Of a DNA stretch of 64,000 bases, positions 52,530 through 61,079 are shown one piece after another. This DNA is from Myxococcales bacterium. GTDB lineage: Bacteria > Myxococcota > Polyangia > HGW-17 > SLPX01. The stretch is taken from contig SLPX01000035.1 in NCBI GenBank assembly GCA_007131745.1, positions 28,810 through 92,809 of the forward strand. Direction: 5' to 3'. The notes under the pieces were generated by a model. That model was not told the DNA's origin and did not search any database. It worked only from the letters and a program-made list of their open reading frames with translations. The translations under genes were made by a program, and so were the position numbers. The number at the start of each line of letters is the position of its first letter. Position 1 is the first letter of the stretch.

Positions 52530-53504
52530 ATGAAGCCTCAACTCATAGATTGGGAAAGCGGGATTCCTTTCATCGGCCGGATTGTAATCCCTTCCTATTT
52601 TTTTCTTCTCGCCCTGGCGTTCGGTTTGAGTCTTTTTCTCGCCCGAAGGGAAAGCCGCCGAACAGGTGTCGATGTTGTAAAGATGACGGACATGTGGGTT
52701 TACCTCGTTATTTTCGCGATGATAGGCTCACGATTGGCCCACGTGCTGTTTGATGGAATGCTCCGGGACTACATAATGTTGTGTATAAACCCGGAAACTC
52801 TTCCCGCGGTGGGATTGGAACACCAAAGCTGCATCACCGATGCGCAGTGCAAATTGGGTGACCTTCAATACGTTTGCTCCCTGGGAAGTGGAAAATGTCA
52901 CCCCCCCAGGGATTGCCTTGCCGCGTTCCGTGGTTGGCAGGGAGGCTTAACTTATTACGGAGGTTTTTTGGCCGCTTTTCTTTTTGCATATGTTTTTGCA
53001 AAAAGACACCGACTAGACTGGGGCAAGATCGTGGATGTTTACGGCTTCCTTCTTCCTCTCGGCCTGACATTCGGTCGCATAGGCTGTTACCTAAACGGGT
53101 GTTGTTTCGGAAAGCCGACGGAAGCTTCATGGGCTGCCGTGTTTCCAGCGGGAAGCCTTGCTTCCTGGCAACAACACAGGGATGGATTGCTCGCCGGAAG
53201 CAACATGCCATCGCTTCCCGTGCATCCCACGCAGCTTTACCAGGCAGCGGCCAATCTTCTTATCTTCTTTTTCGTTTATTTTTGGGTCCGCCCGGCGAAA
53301 AGATTCAACGGCCAGGTGATGATCGCGTTTTTGGGCCTATACTCCATGGGCAGAGTCTTGCTTGAATTCCTAAGGGCGGATATGAGAGGAAGTTGGCTCT
53401 TTTTAAGCACCTCCCAGATCATCAGCCTTCTTATCGTGGCAGCCACAATCTATTTTTACAAATCCCTCTCCGGGAGCAGGGACAGTGTATCCGAAACTGT
53501 TTGA
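52530..53504 (+). CDS. lgt: prolipoprotein diacylglyceryl transferase 1, with cysteine-rich insert
   Basis: Transfers diacylglycerol from phosphatidylglycerol to the lipobox cysteine of prolipoproteins. Seven membrane segments are seen, with GWQGGLTYYGGFLAAFLFAY (the conserved YGG) and the signature GRIGCYLNGCCFGKPT. An insert at about residues 84-130 (HQSCITDAQCKLGDLQYVCS with CHPPRDC) has the spacing of Dickkopf-type modules. The signature has Cys in place of the Asn and Glu of the E. coli sequence, a variant also seen in the next gene. The enzyme is 324 residues against about 290 normally. It starts one base after lspA. Confidence 0.9.
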   Translation: MKPQLIDWESGIPFIGRIVIPSYFFLLALAFGLSLFLARRESRRTGVDVVKMTDMWVYLVIFAMIGSRLAHVLFDGMLRDYIMLCINPETLPAVGLEHQSCITDAQCKLGDLQYVCSLGSGKCHPPRDCLAAFRGWQGGLTYYGGFLAAFLFAYVFAKRHRLDWGKIVDVYGFLLPLGLTFGRIGCYLNGCCFGKPTEASWAAVFPAGSLASWQQHRDGLLAGSNMPSLPVHPTQLYQAAANLLIFFFVYFWVRPAKRFNGQVMIAFLGLYSMGRVLLEFLRADMRGSWLFLSTSQIISLLIVAATIYFYKSLSGSRDSVSETV

Positions 53505-54369
53505 ATTCGACCTCTTCGGTCATCCCATGATTGTCGGTTCTTATGGGCTCATGATGGCTCTGGGTTATCTGACAGCTCTCCTGGTTATTTACAGGCGAAG
53601 CCGGCCTACAACTATTTCCAGCGACGATATGCTGGACCTTTTGTTTTGGATATTGATATCTTCCATTGCAGGCTCCAGGGCTTTCTATGTCATTATGAAT
53701 CTGGATGCTTTCGCGGATAGACCTTGGACGGCACTTAAATTCTGGGACGGCGGTTTCGTTTTCTACGGAGGCGTGATAGCAGCTCTAGGCGCCGGGGCCC
53801 TTGTGGTCCGCATGAAAAAGGTATCCTTTGCCATGGCGGCTGATATGGTCGCCCCGGGATTGTCCATAGGCCATGCGCTGGGCCGTATCGGTTGTTTCGG
53901 GGTTGGGTGTTGTTGGGGCAAGGTTTCAACCGGTTTTCCATCTGCACGGTTTCCTATTGAATCCGTAGCATTCAACGAATTTCAAGAGTCCGGCTTTTTG
54001 GCAGCCGATGCAGCAACAACCCCTCCTCTTCACCCTGTCCAGCTTTATGAAGCACTGGGCGAATGCCTGATTTTTCTGGGCCTTGTTTTCCTTGAGCGAA
54101 AAAAACCGTTTCATGGTGCGGTGATTCTTTGTTACCTCGTCTTCTACGGTGTTTTGCGATTCCTGACTGAGGCATTCAGGGGAGACCCCGCCAGGGGATT
54201 CATAACCGAATGGAAAACTCCTTTTTTCAACCGCTTGATGGGACTTTCTCCGCAAGAATCATCTTTTTTGTCCACATCTCAGTTTATCTCGATGGTTCTT
54301 GTTTTTTTCGCAGCGGCAGCGTTTTGTTTTATTTACCGCCACCAAAAAAACCGCACGATTTCCGGCTGA
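53485..54369 (+). CDS. lgt: prolipoprotein diacylglyceryl transferase 2
   Basis: Second Lgt in tandem. The GTG at 53485 overlaps the end of the first lgt by 20 bases. N-terminus MYPKLFEFDLFGHPMIVGSY is a typical Lgt start, followed by GGFVFYGGVIAALGAGALVV and GRIGCFGVGCCWGKVSTGFP. In the signature the conserved Asn before the final Gly is Val here (GVGCC), whereas the first copy keeps Asn. HPVQLYEALGECLIFLGLVF and RFLTEAFRGDPARG, the latter with the conserved Arg, are intact. Length 294. Whether both copies are active is open; they may act on different prolipoproteins or under different conditions. Confidence 0.88.
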   Translation: MYPKLFEFDLFGHPMIVGSYGLMMALGYLTALLVIYRRSRPTTISSDDMLDLLFWILISSIAGSRAFYVIMNLDAFADRPWTALKFWDGGFVFYGGVIAALGAGALVVRMKKVSFAMAADMVAPGLSIGHALGRIGCFGVGCCWGKVSTGFPSARFPIESVAFNEFQESGFLAADAATTPPLHPVQLYEALGECLIFLGLVFLERKKPFHGAVILCYLVFYGVLRFLTEAFRGDPARGFITEWKTPFFNRLMGLSPQESSFLSTSQFISMVLVFFAAAAFCFIYRHQKNRTISG

Positions 54370-54511
54370 AGGCAACATTGTTCCGAAAACACGGCCCTGA
54401 TTTGGGAAACGCTCTCACTTTTCTTTCATTTATTAAAACAATGCTGTAAAAATGATCTTCCAGAAGGGATCGAAGCCTTTGTGGTTTCGGTGAAGAATTG
54501 CAGGGCACATC

Positions 54512-57500
54512 ATGAATGATTCCATCGGGCACTGTCGAATAGCTGAGAACCTCGCCGCTCTGGAAGCTTATGGTGTCGGCTCCTGGCAGGATCTTGCAGC
54601 AGTTTTTGAAGGTCTCAAGGCAAGACACCTGGATTCGATTCTACACGGCGCCCCGGTTACCATTGACAAATTCTTTAAGAAAATCGGCCGCTCCATCTCA
54701 GTGGTTTCTTATCGCCTGGCACCGGATTCACTTGGAAATGAACTTGTCAAGACGGCCTGGGCCTTGAGGAAAGTGCTCCAATCCCCGACCGGCCCTCCGG
54801 CGACCATTCACTGGGTAGGAGGGCGAATTCTTCCGCACACGCCTCATATAAAAGGTCACTGTAACAAATTCTACCAGGTGCCCGGATTCGGAGGTTTTGA
54901 GCAATGGCAAGATCCCTATCACATTCTTTTCGGAACAAAGCTGGAACGCAATCATGAAGCCTACAAGACTCTTCCTCAAAAAATCTGGAAGCAAGCGTTA
55001 CAGCTTGCATCCCGCCTGGCAGATTGTTTCGATGAAACAAAAACCGAACTCATAATCGCCGCGGATGTTGTTTCGCTGCCCATTAGCATCGCATCCACAC
55101 TGGCTTTCATCCTGGTGGCCGAACTGGGCCGATATCCGGTCATCTGCCTAAACGGTAGTTTCTTCTGGGAACAGAGCTGTCCGGTGGATCATTCGGCGCG
55201 ATCCGTGCATTTTGATCGAAACAGGCATTTACCGGAAGTATTTTCCGTTCTGGAATCGATTTATCCATGGGATTCTCCTCTTTGGATTCATGCAAACACA
55301 TCCGAAACACAAAGTGTTTATTTGAAAGAAAAAAAGGGCATCAACCCCGCGCGCACACACACTCTTCCAACAGTAGTCAATACGGATCTTTTTCATCCTT
55401 CAGCCCACACCAACACTGCCGATATATACAAAAAGCTGAACCGGATGTTTTTGTCGCAAGAGAAAAAAATCCAGGTTCGCGCAGCAAATATTTTCAATCC
55501 CGCCAGGTACTTGGAACGAGCCCCCCTTATTCTTGGAGCAAAAAACGATCTAAACATCATGTTCAGCACCAAAACCCTTCTTCTACTTCAGCCCACGCGA
55601 ATGATTCCGGCAAGAAGAGTTGAACAAGATCTCCATTTACTGTTAGAGTTTTCTCATCAGGAAGCTTTAAAAGTACTTTTCAAAGAAAATCGTTATTCAA
55701 ACGTTGTGTTATTGATCACCGGCCGGGTGGGAATGGGCTTTGAGCTGTATTTCGAGGACTTCATCCAAAAAACCTCTAAAACATTTGCCAACATGGATCC
55801 TTCCGTTTCAAATCGGTTCTTTGTTGGATTTCTCTTTGGAGAGCTTGTTTCCGACGCCTCAGACGAAAAACCAGATCCTTCGTCTGTAACGCTTTCCGAA
55901 ATGTATTCAATTTCAGACTTGGTTCTCCTGCCCAGCGAAACCGAGGGAAGAGCATTGCCTGTAAGGGAAGCAGCGGCAAGCGGAGTGCCGGTTTTGTCGT
56001 CACACTTCGCTCCGGAGGCTGTATACCGCCAGGTCATAGGTCCGCCGGATGAACCACAGACACAACTACAGGTTATCACCCTTCATCCGGGAAAAACCGA
56101 GTCCGCTGCGAAACAAGCGTTGACCCTGCTTTGCGACAGGGAAAAAAGAGAAGCTCTCAGCACACATAACCTGAAGGTTGCAAAACAGAGGTTTTCGAGA
56201 AACGTGCTTGTACCGGCATGGCGTCAAATCATCTCAGACCTATGGATCTTGTCGCAAGCCAATACTAAGGTACTTGCACGTGCCGCCATGGAAGCCCTTA
56301 TTGATGCCGATTCCAAACAAAGCTGGAAAACCGCAACCAATACCCGAACCCGAAAATATCTTCCAGGATTCTGTCAGCTTGGCTACATTTCCACCACCAA
56401 AGGCTTGATGGAACCTTCAGGATACCTGGCGGAAGAACGGGCTCTCAGGGAAAGGCTTTTTAATTTCGCTCAAAGCCTGATTCGTCACCATCCGGTGGAA
56501 CGAACCAAGTGCATTCAGTTTATGATGGCCACGGAAGCACTTTTCGCCCTTCCGGGCAGAGCGGAAAAGACCACTTCGGATCATGCCCTTTCCTTTCACA
56601 GACGCTCGTTTCCCAAAAGGTTGCATGAAGATCTTACGGAACAACAACTAATGGGAGCAGTCGGAAAGCTGGTCAATGACGTGTTTGGGGATTCATTCGA
56701 TCCTCGCTCCGGCGACCCAGGCGAATACTGGGAGACATCAAGAGACCTTTGGTCCGGCCTCTCGTTTCATGCCGACACATGGGTAAAAAGGCTGAGACTT
56801 CTGAGTTCCCTGGGCGCTCTCAATGCTGAAGAGCATCCCTTAAACAACACGCACAGACTGAAAAAACAGATATTAAGCAGCATGTCGCAACTTCTTGCCA
56901 TAGACGATGCCTCCATCTTTTTGCAAGAAGTTGTACACAAACCTCGTCATCTTTTGCACTTCACCGGCTCATGGAAAAACCTGTTTTTCGAGCTTCTCAT
57001 ACTGGGCCTTCATCTTTTGGAACACTGGCGTGCCGTCACCGCAAGAACAGGAGGAGATTATTCGATAACCTTTGCAGCCAGGAAAACTTCGCTGGGTGAC
57101 AGAACAACGATTCAAGATCTTAGAGAACTTCTCGAAACCAGTCCGTTCGGCCCCATAAAAAAAGCGTTTGAAGAAAACCGCTTCCGGTTCATGACGATTC
57201 ACTCCATGTCCATGGGTACGGATCTGGGCCAACTGGGAGACAAAAACCTCGAGATTTTGAAGCTGCTCAGAAAGCAAGCCGGAATCGTCACGGCCTCCGG
57301 AGACCACAATGCCCACACCCTGGATCTCTTGGATCTTCCTTGTTTCCGCTTCGGATGCATCACGGAAAGTCCCGCTGCTCACCTTACGGGTATACCCAAA
57401 GGGTCTTCCTATTTACAGTTCGTGCCCAGAAGAACGCGACCGACCCTGGGTTTTCCCTTTTCGGTTCAAACCGGCAAGGATTTTTCCAATATCCTCAGCT

Positions 57501-58798
57501 CTCCTTCCTTCCGTACGCTGGGTTGCATAGAAGGATCGACCGAAAGGGCATGGAATCTGCTGGAAACCCATGCAGAACAAACTGCCGCTCCTGCAGAAAA
57601 TGTCTTATCACAACGGTTCGATTCAAAAGAAAATCACCCGTCGATAGAATATCGGTGCGGCCTGCATAACGACGGGCTTCCATACACATCCGTAACCGCC
57701 CGACTGGAACCCATAAGGGGCAAAAAAGGGTTTTCTTTTGTTCTGCAAAACACCAGACACGGTTCGGAATCCGTTTTGGATATTGCACTCAGACACGAAG
57801 GAGAAACAGGAGAAAAAACAGCGGCTGCGTGGAGCGGCGGTTACATGATCAACGAGCTAATCATCCACCGGCTGGGATTACCACAGGATCTTCTGGGAAC
57901 GCCTCTCGGGTTGCATATGATTAACGGCCGCGTATTGGCGCCACCACTGTTTAATCGCCCCTCTCTGGCTTTCGACAAAAAAGGCCGCCCTCACATATCA
58001 AGGTTGAAACTTGATTTTGCAGGATCGATCAACACAAAGAATCCCAACGCTCCAAGAATTGCATGGCAAAAAAGCGCCATCAACCCCGAAACAGCACCTC
58101 ATGATGCTCCAGCTGTTTACACTTTGATGCATACAAAATCCAGGATTTCAATTGAAGACCGCGCCGTACTGGTTCTTGCCGGAAACTACGTGGCCCAAAT
58201 CATATTGCCGGATGAAACAGTTTCCAAGGAAACCGAAATCAAACCAATAGGATTGCACGTAAGCATACCGCTTGACATGTACTACGAGGAACTGGCCGAC
58301 ACTTATTTTGAGGGCACCGAAGTGATCTATAATTTTTCTTGGCCGCCCTTTTGGCGCGACATGGTCAATGCCGTGGAAGCCGGACCCTTGTTGTTGAAGA
58401 ACAACCGCATAGCCGTAGAGCTGCGCTCAGAAGGATGGAAAACTCACAATTCCCTTCTTACTCAGACGGCGAGGATCGACATTGACACCTTGAGAGGACC
58501 AAAACTAGGTGTCGGTTTGACCAGGGACGGTGCCATGCTCGTTACGGCCGTAAACGGCAGAATCCGCGACAGCGTAGGTGCCACATACAAAGAACTTGCC
58601 CGTCTTTTGAAAGAACAAGGCGCTTTTTCAGCCATGTGTTTCGATTCGGGAGGCGGCGTCACCCTGGTGACAAATCAGGTAGTCCGCAACATTCCACCTT
58701 ATTGCACGGATGCAGACAGCAATCCGGTAACCGCACAACCCGAACCCAGACCGGTAGGTGGCGCTATCCTTGCAACCTTGCCGTCTAAAAGGAGTTAA
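54512..58798 (+). CDS. giant fusion: GT4-type glycosyltransferase and phosphodiester glycosidase (NAGPA) domain
   Basis: 1428 residues with no signal peptide or membrane segment. Residues 1-560 look like a GT-B glycosyltransferase of family 4: HTLPTVVNTDLFHPS, then LLLLQPTRMIPARRVEQDL, and the nucleotide-sugar site SDLVLLPSETEGRALPVREA at about 468-487 with the EGRALPxREA form. Residues about 560-1100 match no family I recognise. The C-terminus (about 1108-1425) is a phosphodiester glycosidase: GGYMINELIIHRLG, VGLTRDGAMLVTAVNGR, DSVGATYKELARLLKEQGA and the catalytic FDSGGGVTLV at about 1378-1387. Such a combination is unfamiliar to me. Gene starts after AGGG; a zinc-ribbon gene follows at once. 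Confidence 0.75.
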   Translation: MNDSIGHCRIAENLAALEAYGVGSWQDLAAVFEGLKARHLDSILHGAPVTIDKFFKKIGRSISVVSYRLAPDSLGNELVKTAWALRKVLQSPTGPPATIHWVGGRILPHTPHIKGHCNKFYQVPGFGGFEQWQDPYHILFGTKLERNHEAYKTLPQKIWKQALQLASRLADCFDETKTELIIAADVVSLPISIASTLAFILVAELGRYPVICLNGSFFWEQSCPVDHSARSVHFDRNRHLPEVFSVLESIYPWDSPLWIHANTSETQSVYLKEKKGINPARTHTLPTVVNTDLFHPSAHTNTADIYKKLNRMFLSQEKKIQVRAANIFNPARYLERAPLILGAKNDLNIMFSTKTLLLLQPTRMIPARRVEQDLHLLLEFSHQEALKVLFKENRYSNVVLLITGRVGMGFELYFEDFIQKTSKTFANMDPSVSNRFFVGFLFGELVSDASDEKPDPSSVTLSEMYSISDLVLLPSETEGRALPVREAAASGVPVLSSHFAPEAVYRQVIGPPDEPQTQLQVITLHPGKTESAAKQALTLLCDREKREALSTHNLKVAKQRFSRNVLVPAWRQIISDLWILSQANTKVLARAAMEALIDADSKQSWKTATNTRTRKYLPGFCQLGYISTTKGLMEPSGYLAEERALRERLFNFAQSLIRHHPVERTKCIQFMMATEALFALPGRAEKTTSDHALSFHRRSFPKRLHEDLTEQQLMGAVGKLVNDVFGDSFDPRSGDPGEYWETSRDLWSGLSFHADTWVKRLRLLSSLGALNAEEHPLNNTHRLKKQILSSMSQLLAIDDASIFLQEVVHKPRHLLHFTGSWKNLFFELLILGLHLLEHWRAVTARTGGDYSITFAARKTSLGDRTTIQDLRELLETSPFGPIKKAFEENRFRFMTIHSMSMGTDLGQLGDKNLEILKLLRKQAGIVTASGDHNAHTLDLLDLPCFRFGCITESPAAHLTGIPKGSSYLQFVPRRTRPTLGFPFSVQTGKDFSNILSSPSFRTLGCIEGSTERAWNLLETHAEQTAAPAENVLSQRFDSKENHPSIEYRCGLHNDGLPYTSVTARLEPIRGKKGFSFVLQNTRHGSESVLDIALRHEGETGEKTAAAWSGGYMINELIIHRLGLPQDLLGTPLGLHMINGRVLAPPLFNRPSLAFDKKGRPHISRLKLDFAGSINTKNPNAPRIAWQKSAINPETAPHDAPAVYTLMHTKSRISIEDRAVLVLAGNYVAQIILPDETVSKETEIKPIGLHVSIPLDMYYEELADTYFEGTEVIYNFSWPPFWRDMVNAVEAGPLLLKNNRIAVELRSEGWKTHNSLLTQTARIDIDTLRGPKLGVGLTRDGAMLVTAVNGRIRDSVGATYKELARLLKEQGAFSAMCFDSGGGVTLVTNQVVRNIPPYCTDADSNPVTAQPEPRPVGGAILATLPSKRS

Positions 58799-58799
58799 C

Positions 58800-59321
58800 G
58801 TGCCTTTTTGCCCAAAATGTAGAGCTGAATTTGAAGATGGATTCAACGAATGCGGAAGCTGCGGAGTAGCCCTGGTGTCCAAAATAGAAGACCTGCCCGA
58901 ACCCATGACTCCGGAAAGAGCGGGAGAGTTGCTCAAGGACATTCCCCTTTCTGTTGTCGTAAGGGGAGGCGTTTCCGCGTGCAAGGAAATAGCGAATGCC
59001 TTGTTGAATATCCAGATTCCCACGGTGATCGCACCTGCGGATGATGTTGACCCTCGAAGCGGGATAGCCATGATTCTGGATGTATTGGTGGCAGAAGATG
59101 ACTTGGAGAAAGCAGGTCATTTTTTGACAAATGAATGGAAAGAACTCCTGGAGCAAGATCGGCTGCAGTTTATCGGAATCGACGGAATTGAAACTTCAAC
59201 CGAAACGGAAAATGAAGTGGAAGAAGTAGAAGAAGGAGAGCCGGCTTGTCCTGCTTGCGGAAGCACAGACCCTCTTCGAGACGGCGAATGTCCGAACTGC
59301 GGCCTTTTTCTGGGGGAATGA
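58800..59321 (+). CDS. double zinc-ribbon protein with central PII-like domain
   Basis: 173 residues. GTG at 58800 has AAGGAG six bases upstream and puts the first zinc ribbon at the N-terminus (FCPKCRAEFEDGFNECGSCG). The centre (SVVVRGGVSACKEIANALLN ... IAMILDVLVAEDDLEKAGHF) resembles DUF2007, a PII-like signal-transducing family. The end has a second ribbon (ACPACGSTDPLRDGECPNCG) after an acidic linker. It is coupled to the giant glycosyltransferase gene by a one-base gap, so it is likely made with it and may regulate or recruit it. Role not known. Confidence 0.7.
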   Translation: MPFCPKCRAEFEDGFNECGSCGVALVSKIEDLPEPMTPERAGELLKDIPLSVVVRGGVSACKEIANALLNIQIPTVIAPADDVDPRSGIAMILDVLVAEDDLEKAGHFLTNEWKELLEQDRLQFIGIDGIETSTETENEVEEVEEGEPACPACGSTDPLRDGECPNCGLFLGE

Positions 59322-59369
59322 TCTCTGTCCAAAAATTAAAGGGCTGGAGTTTTAAGAGGTAAAAATCGC

Positions 59370-61079
59370 TCATTTCCTTCGGAAAAAATTCTTTTTTTCG
59401 TACCTTAGCCACAAAATCAAACCTGAAAAAAAACATAACCCGATAAGAGCAGCAGCCTGAAACAGTTGGGCAAAAAGAATTTTTCCTACCCCAAGAGTCG
59501 CTCCATAAATCAACATGATCCCCAGGATAATATCGAAAAAAACACCCCTTTGCATGACCGGTTCAAGCGAAGAAGAAGCTTTTTTTTCGACCGGTCCCCA
59601 GAAACCGCCCGGAGTCACTTTTCGATAGAAGCTTTCCAGCCTTGAACCTTCAACCGGCCGGGTAAAAAAGGTGACCAACCCAGCTCCTAAAAGACTTGCA
59701 CAAACCACCATTAAAAGTCGGTATTCATATTCTATTCCCAAAAGGGTCAACACAACCCCGGTGAAAACAGAGATCAACAGGGCCGAAAGCTCGGTCCAGG
59801 CGTTTATCCTCCACCAAAACCAGCGCAAGATCAAAAAAGGTCCCAATCCGGCTCCCATGGAGTACAAGACGGCCCAAGCTCCTTTTATCGAGTCGATGCG
59901 CAAGGCCACTAAAGAAGCGGATACTCCCAGCAGAACGGAAGCTAGGCGGGCCATGAAAACATAGTGCTTCTCGGACTCGTTTTTACGCCAAAACCGTTTA
60001 TAAAGATCTGTTACAAGATAGGACGCACCCCAGTTCAAATGAGTGTCCACTGTAGACATGAACGCTGCCAAAAGACAAGCCACAGTCAATCCGCGAAGGC
60101 CCGCCGGAAGAACCAACCCAATAAGCCGAGGATATGCCGCCTTGTGATCGGCGAAGCTTTCGGGCGGAAGAATCGTCAAAGATGCCAATGCAACAAGAAT
60201 CCATGGCCATGCGCGAAGGGCATAATGAGCAACTGCAAACCACATGGCTCCGCCGGTGGCATGACGTTCATCTCTTGCCGAACCGAGTCGTTGCATCATG
60301 TATCCACCGGCATCCGCGTTGTGAGTCGCCCACCATCCGACAAACATCAAAATAAAGAATTTTGTCGTGCGCGGCTCGCCGGGCAATATTTGAGGCACAA
60401 TGGACGTAACAGATGTTTTGACGGCTTCCGCGTCTTGAACCAGGATGTCGAGTCCTCCAACTTCGTTAACCGCGAAAACCGCAAAAATCACGGCTCCCAC
60501 TGTCGCAACGACAAACTGAAGAAGATCTGTTATCACAACTCCCCAAAACCCCGCCATTGCCGCATAAAAAACCGCTAAAGAGCCACATGCAAGGAGCGCC
60601 CAAACCTCGGGAATATTCATGGTCTCCTTCAGTATGGTGGCCATGGCTCTTGTCACCCAGCCCAAAACAAGCAGGTTAAACACCAAAGACATAATTCCCG
60701 CCTTGGCGCCTCTTAGCACCGCAGCCGCTTTTCCTGAATAACGAAGTTCTATCAACTCAGCGTCGGTCACCACGCATGCACGTCGCCAGAGCCTGGAAAA
60801 AACAAATACGGCCAACGCATGGGCCACAGCCCAAATCCACCAGAACCAGTTTCCCCAAACTCCTTGAGTACGAACAATCTCGGTGATCGCCAAGGGGGTG
60901 TCCGCTGCAAAGGTGGTAGCGGCCATCGATGTACCTAAAAGCCACCATGACATCGATCGGCCGCCCAAAAAGAACTGTTCCGTGCTCTCTCCGGCCTTTC
61001 TCACGCACATCACGCCGATAACCAATACCAACATGCCGTAGCCGAAGATTACTATCCAGTCGGGACCGGTTAACGCCAT
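59370..61079 (-). CDS. sodium:solute symporter family transporter
   Basis: Inner-membrane cotransporter with about thirteen membrane helices. The N-terminus LTGPDWIVIFGYGMLVLVIG, the FFLGGRSMSWWLLGTSMAAT motif and LPAGLRGLTVACLLAAFMST (with a nearby TVDTHLNWGASYLVTDLYKR stretch holding sodium-site residues) define the SSS family. The start is ATG at 61079 or 61091; both overlap the end of the kinase gene upstream on the same strand by a few bases, so their translation is linked. Substrate unknown; the family covers sugars, amino acids, nucleosides and ions. Confidence 0.85.
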   Translation of the reverse strand: MALTGPDWIVIFGYGMLVLVIGVMCVRKAGESTEQFFLGGRSMSWWLLGTSMAATTFAADTPLAITEIVRTQGVWGNWFWWIWAVAHALAVFVFSRLWRRACVVTDAELIELRYSGKAAAVLRGAKAGIMSLVFNLLVLGWVTRAMATILKETMNIPEVWALLACGSLAVFYAAMAGFWGVVITDLLQFVVATVGAVIFAVFAVNEVGGLDILVQDAEAVKTSVTSIVPQILPGEPRTTKFFILMFVGWWATHNADAGGYMMQRLGSARDERHATGGAMWFAVAHYALRAWPWILVALASLTILPPESFADHKAAYPRLIGLVLPAGLRGLTVACLLAAFMSTVDTHLNWGASYLVTDLYKRFWRKNESEKHYVFMARLASVLLGVSASLVALRIDSIKGAWAVLYSMGAGLGPFLILRWFWWRINAWTELSALLISVFTGVVLTLLGIEYEYRLLMVVCASLLGAGLVTFFTRPVEGSRLESFYRKVTPGGFWGPVEKKASSSLEPVMQRGVFFDIILGIMLIYGATLGVGKILFAQLFQAAALIGLCFFSGLILWLRYEKKNFFRRK

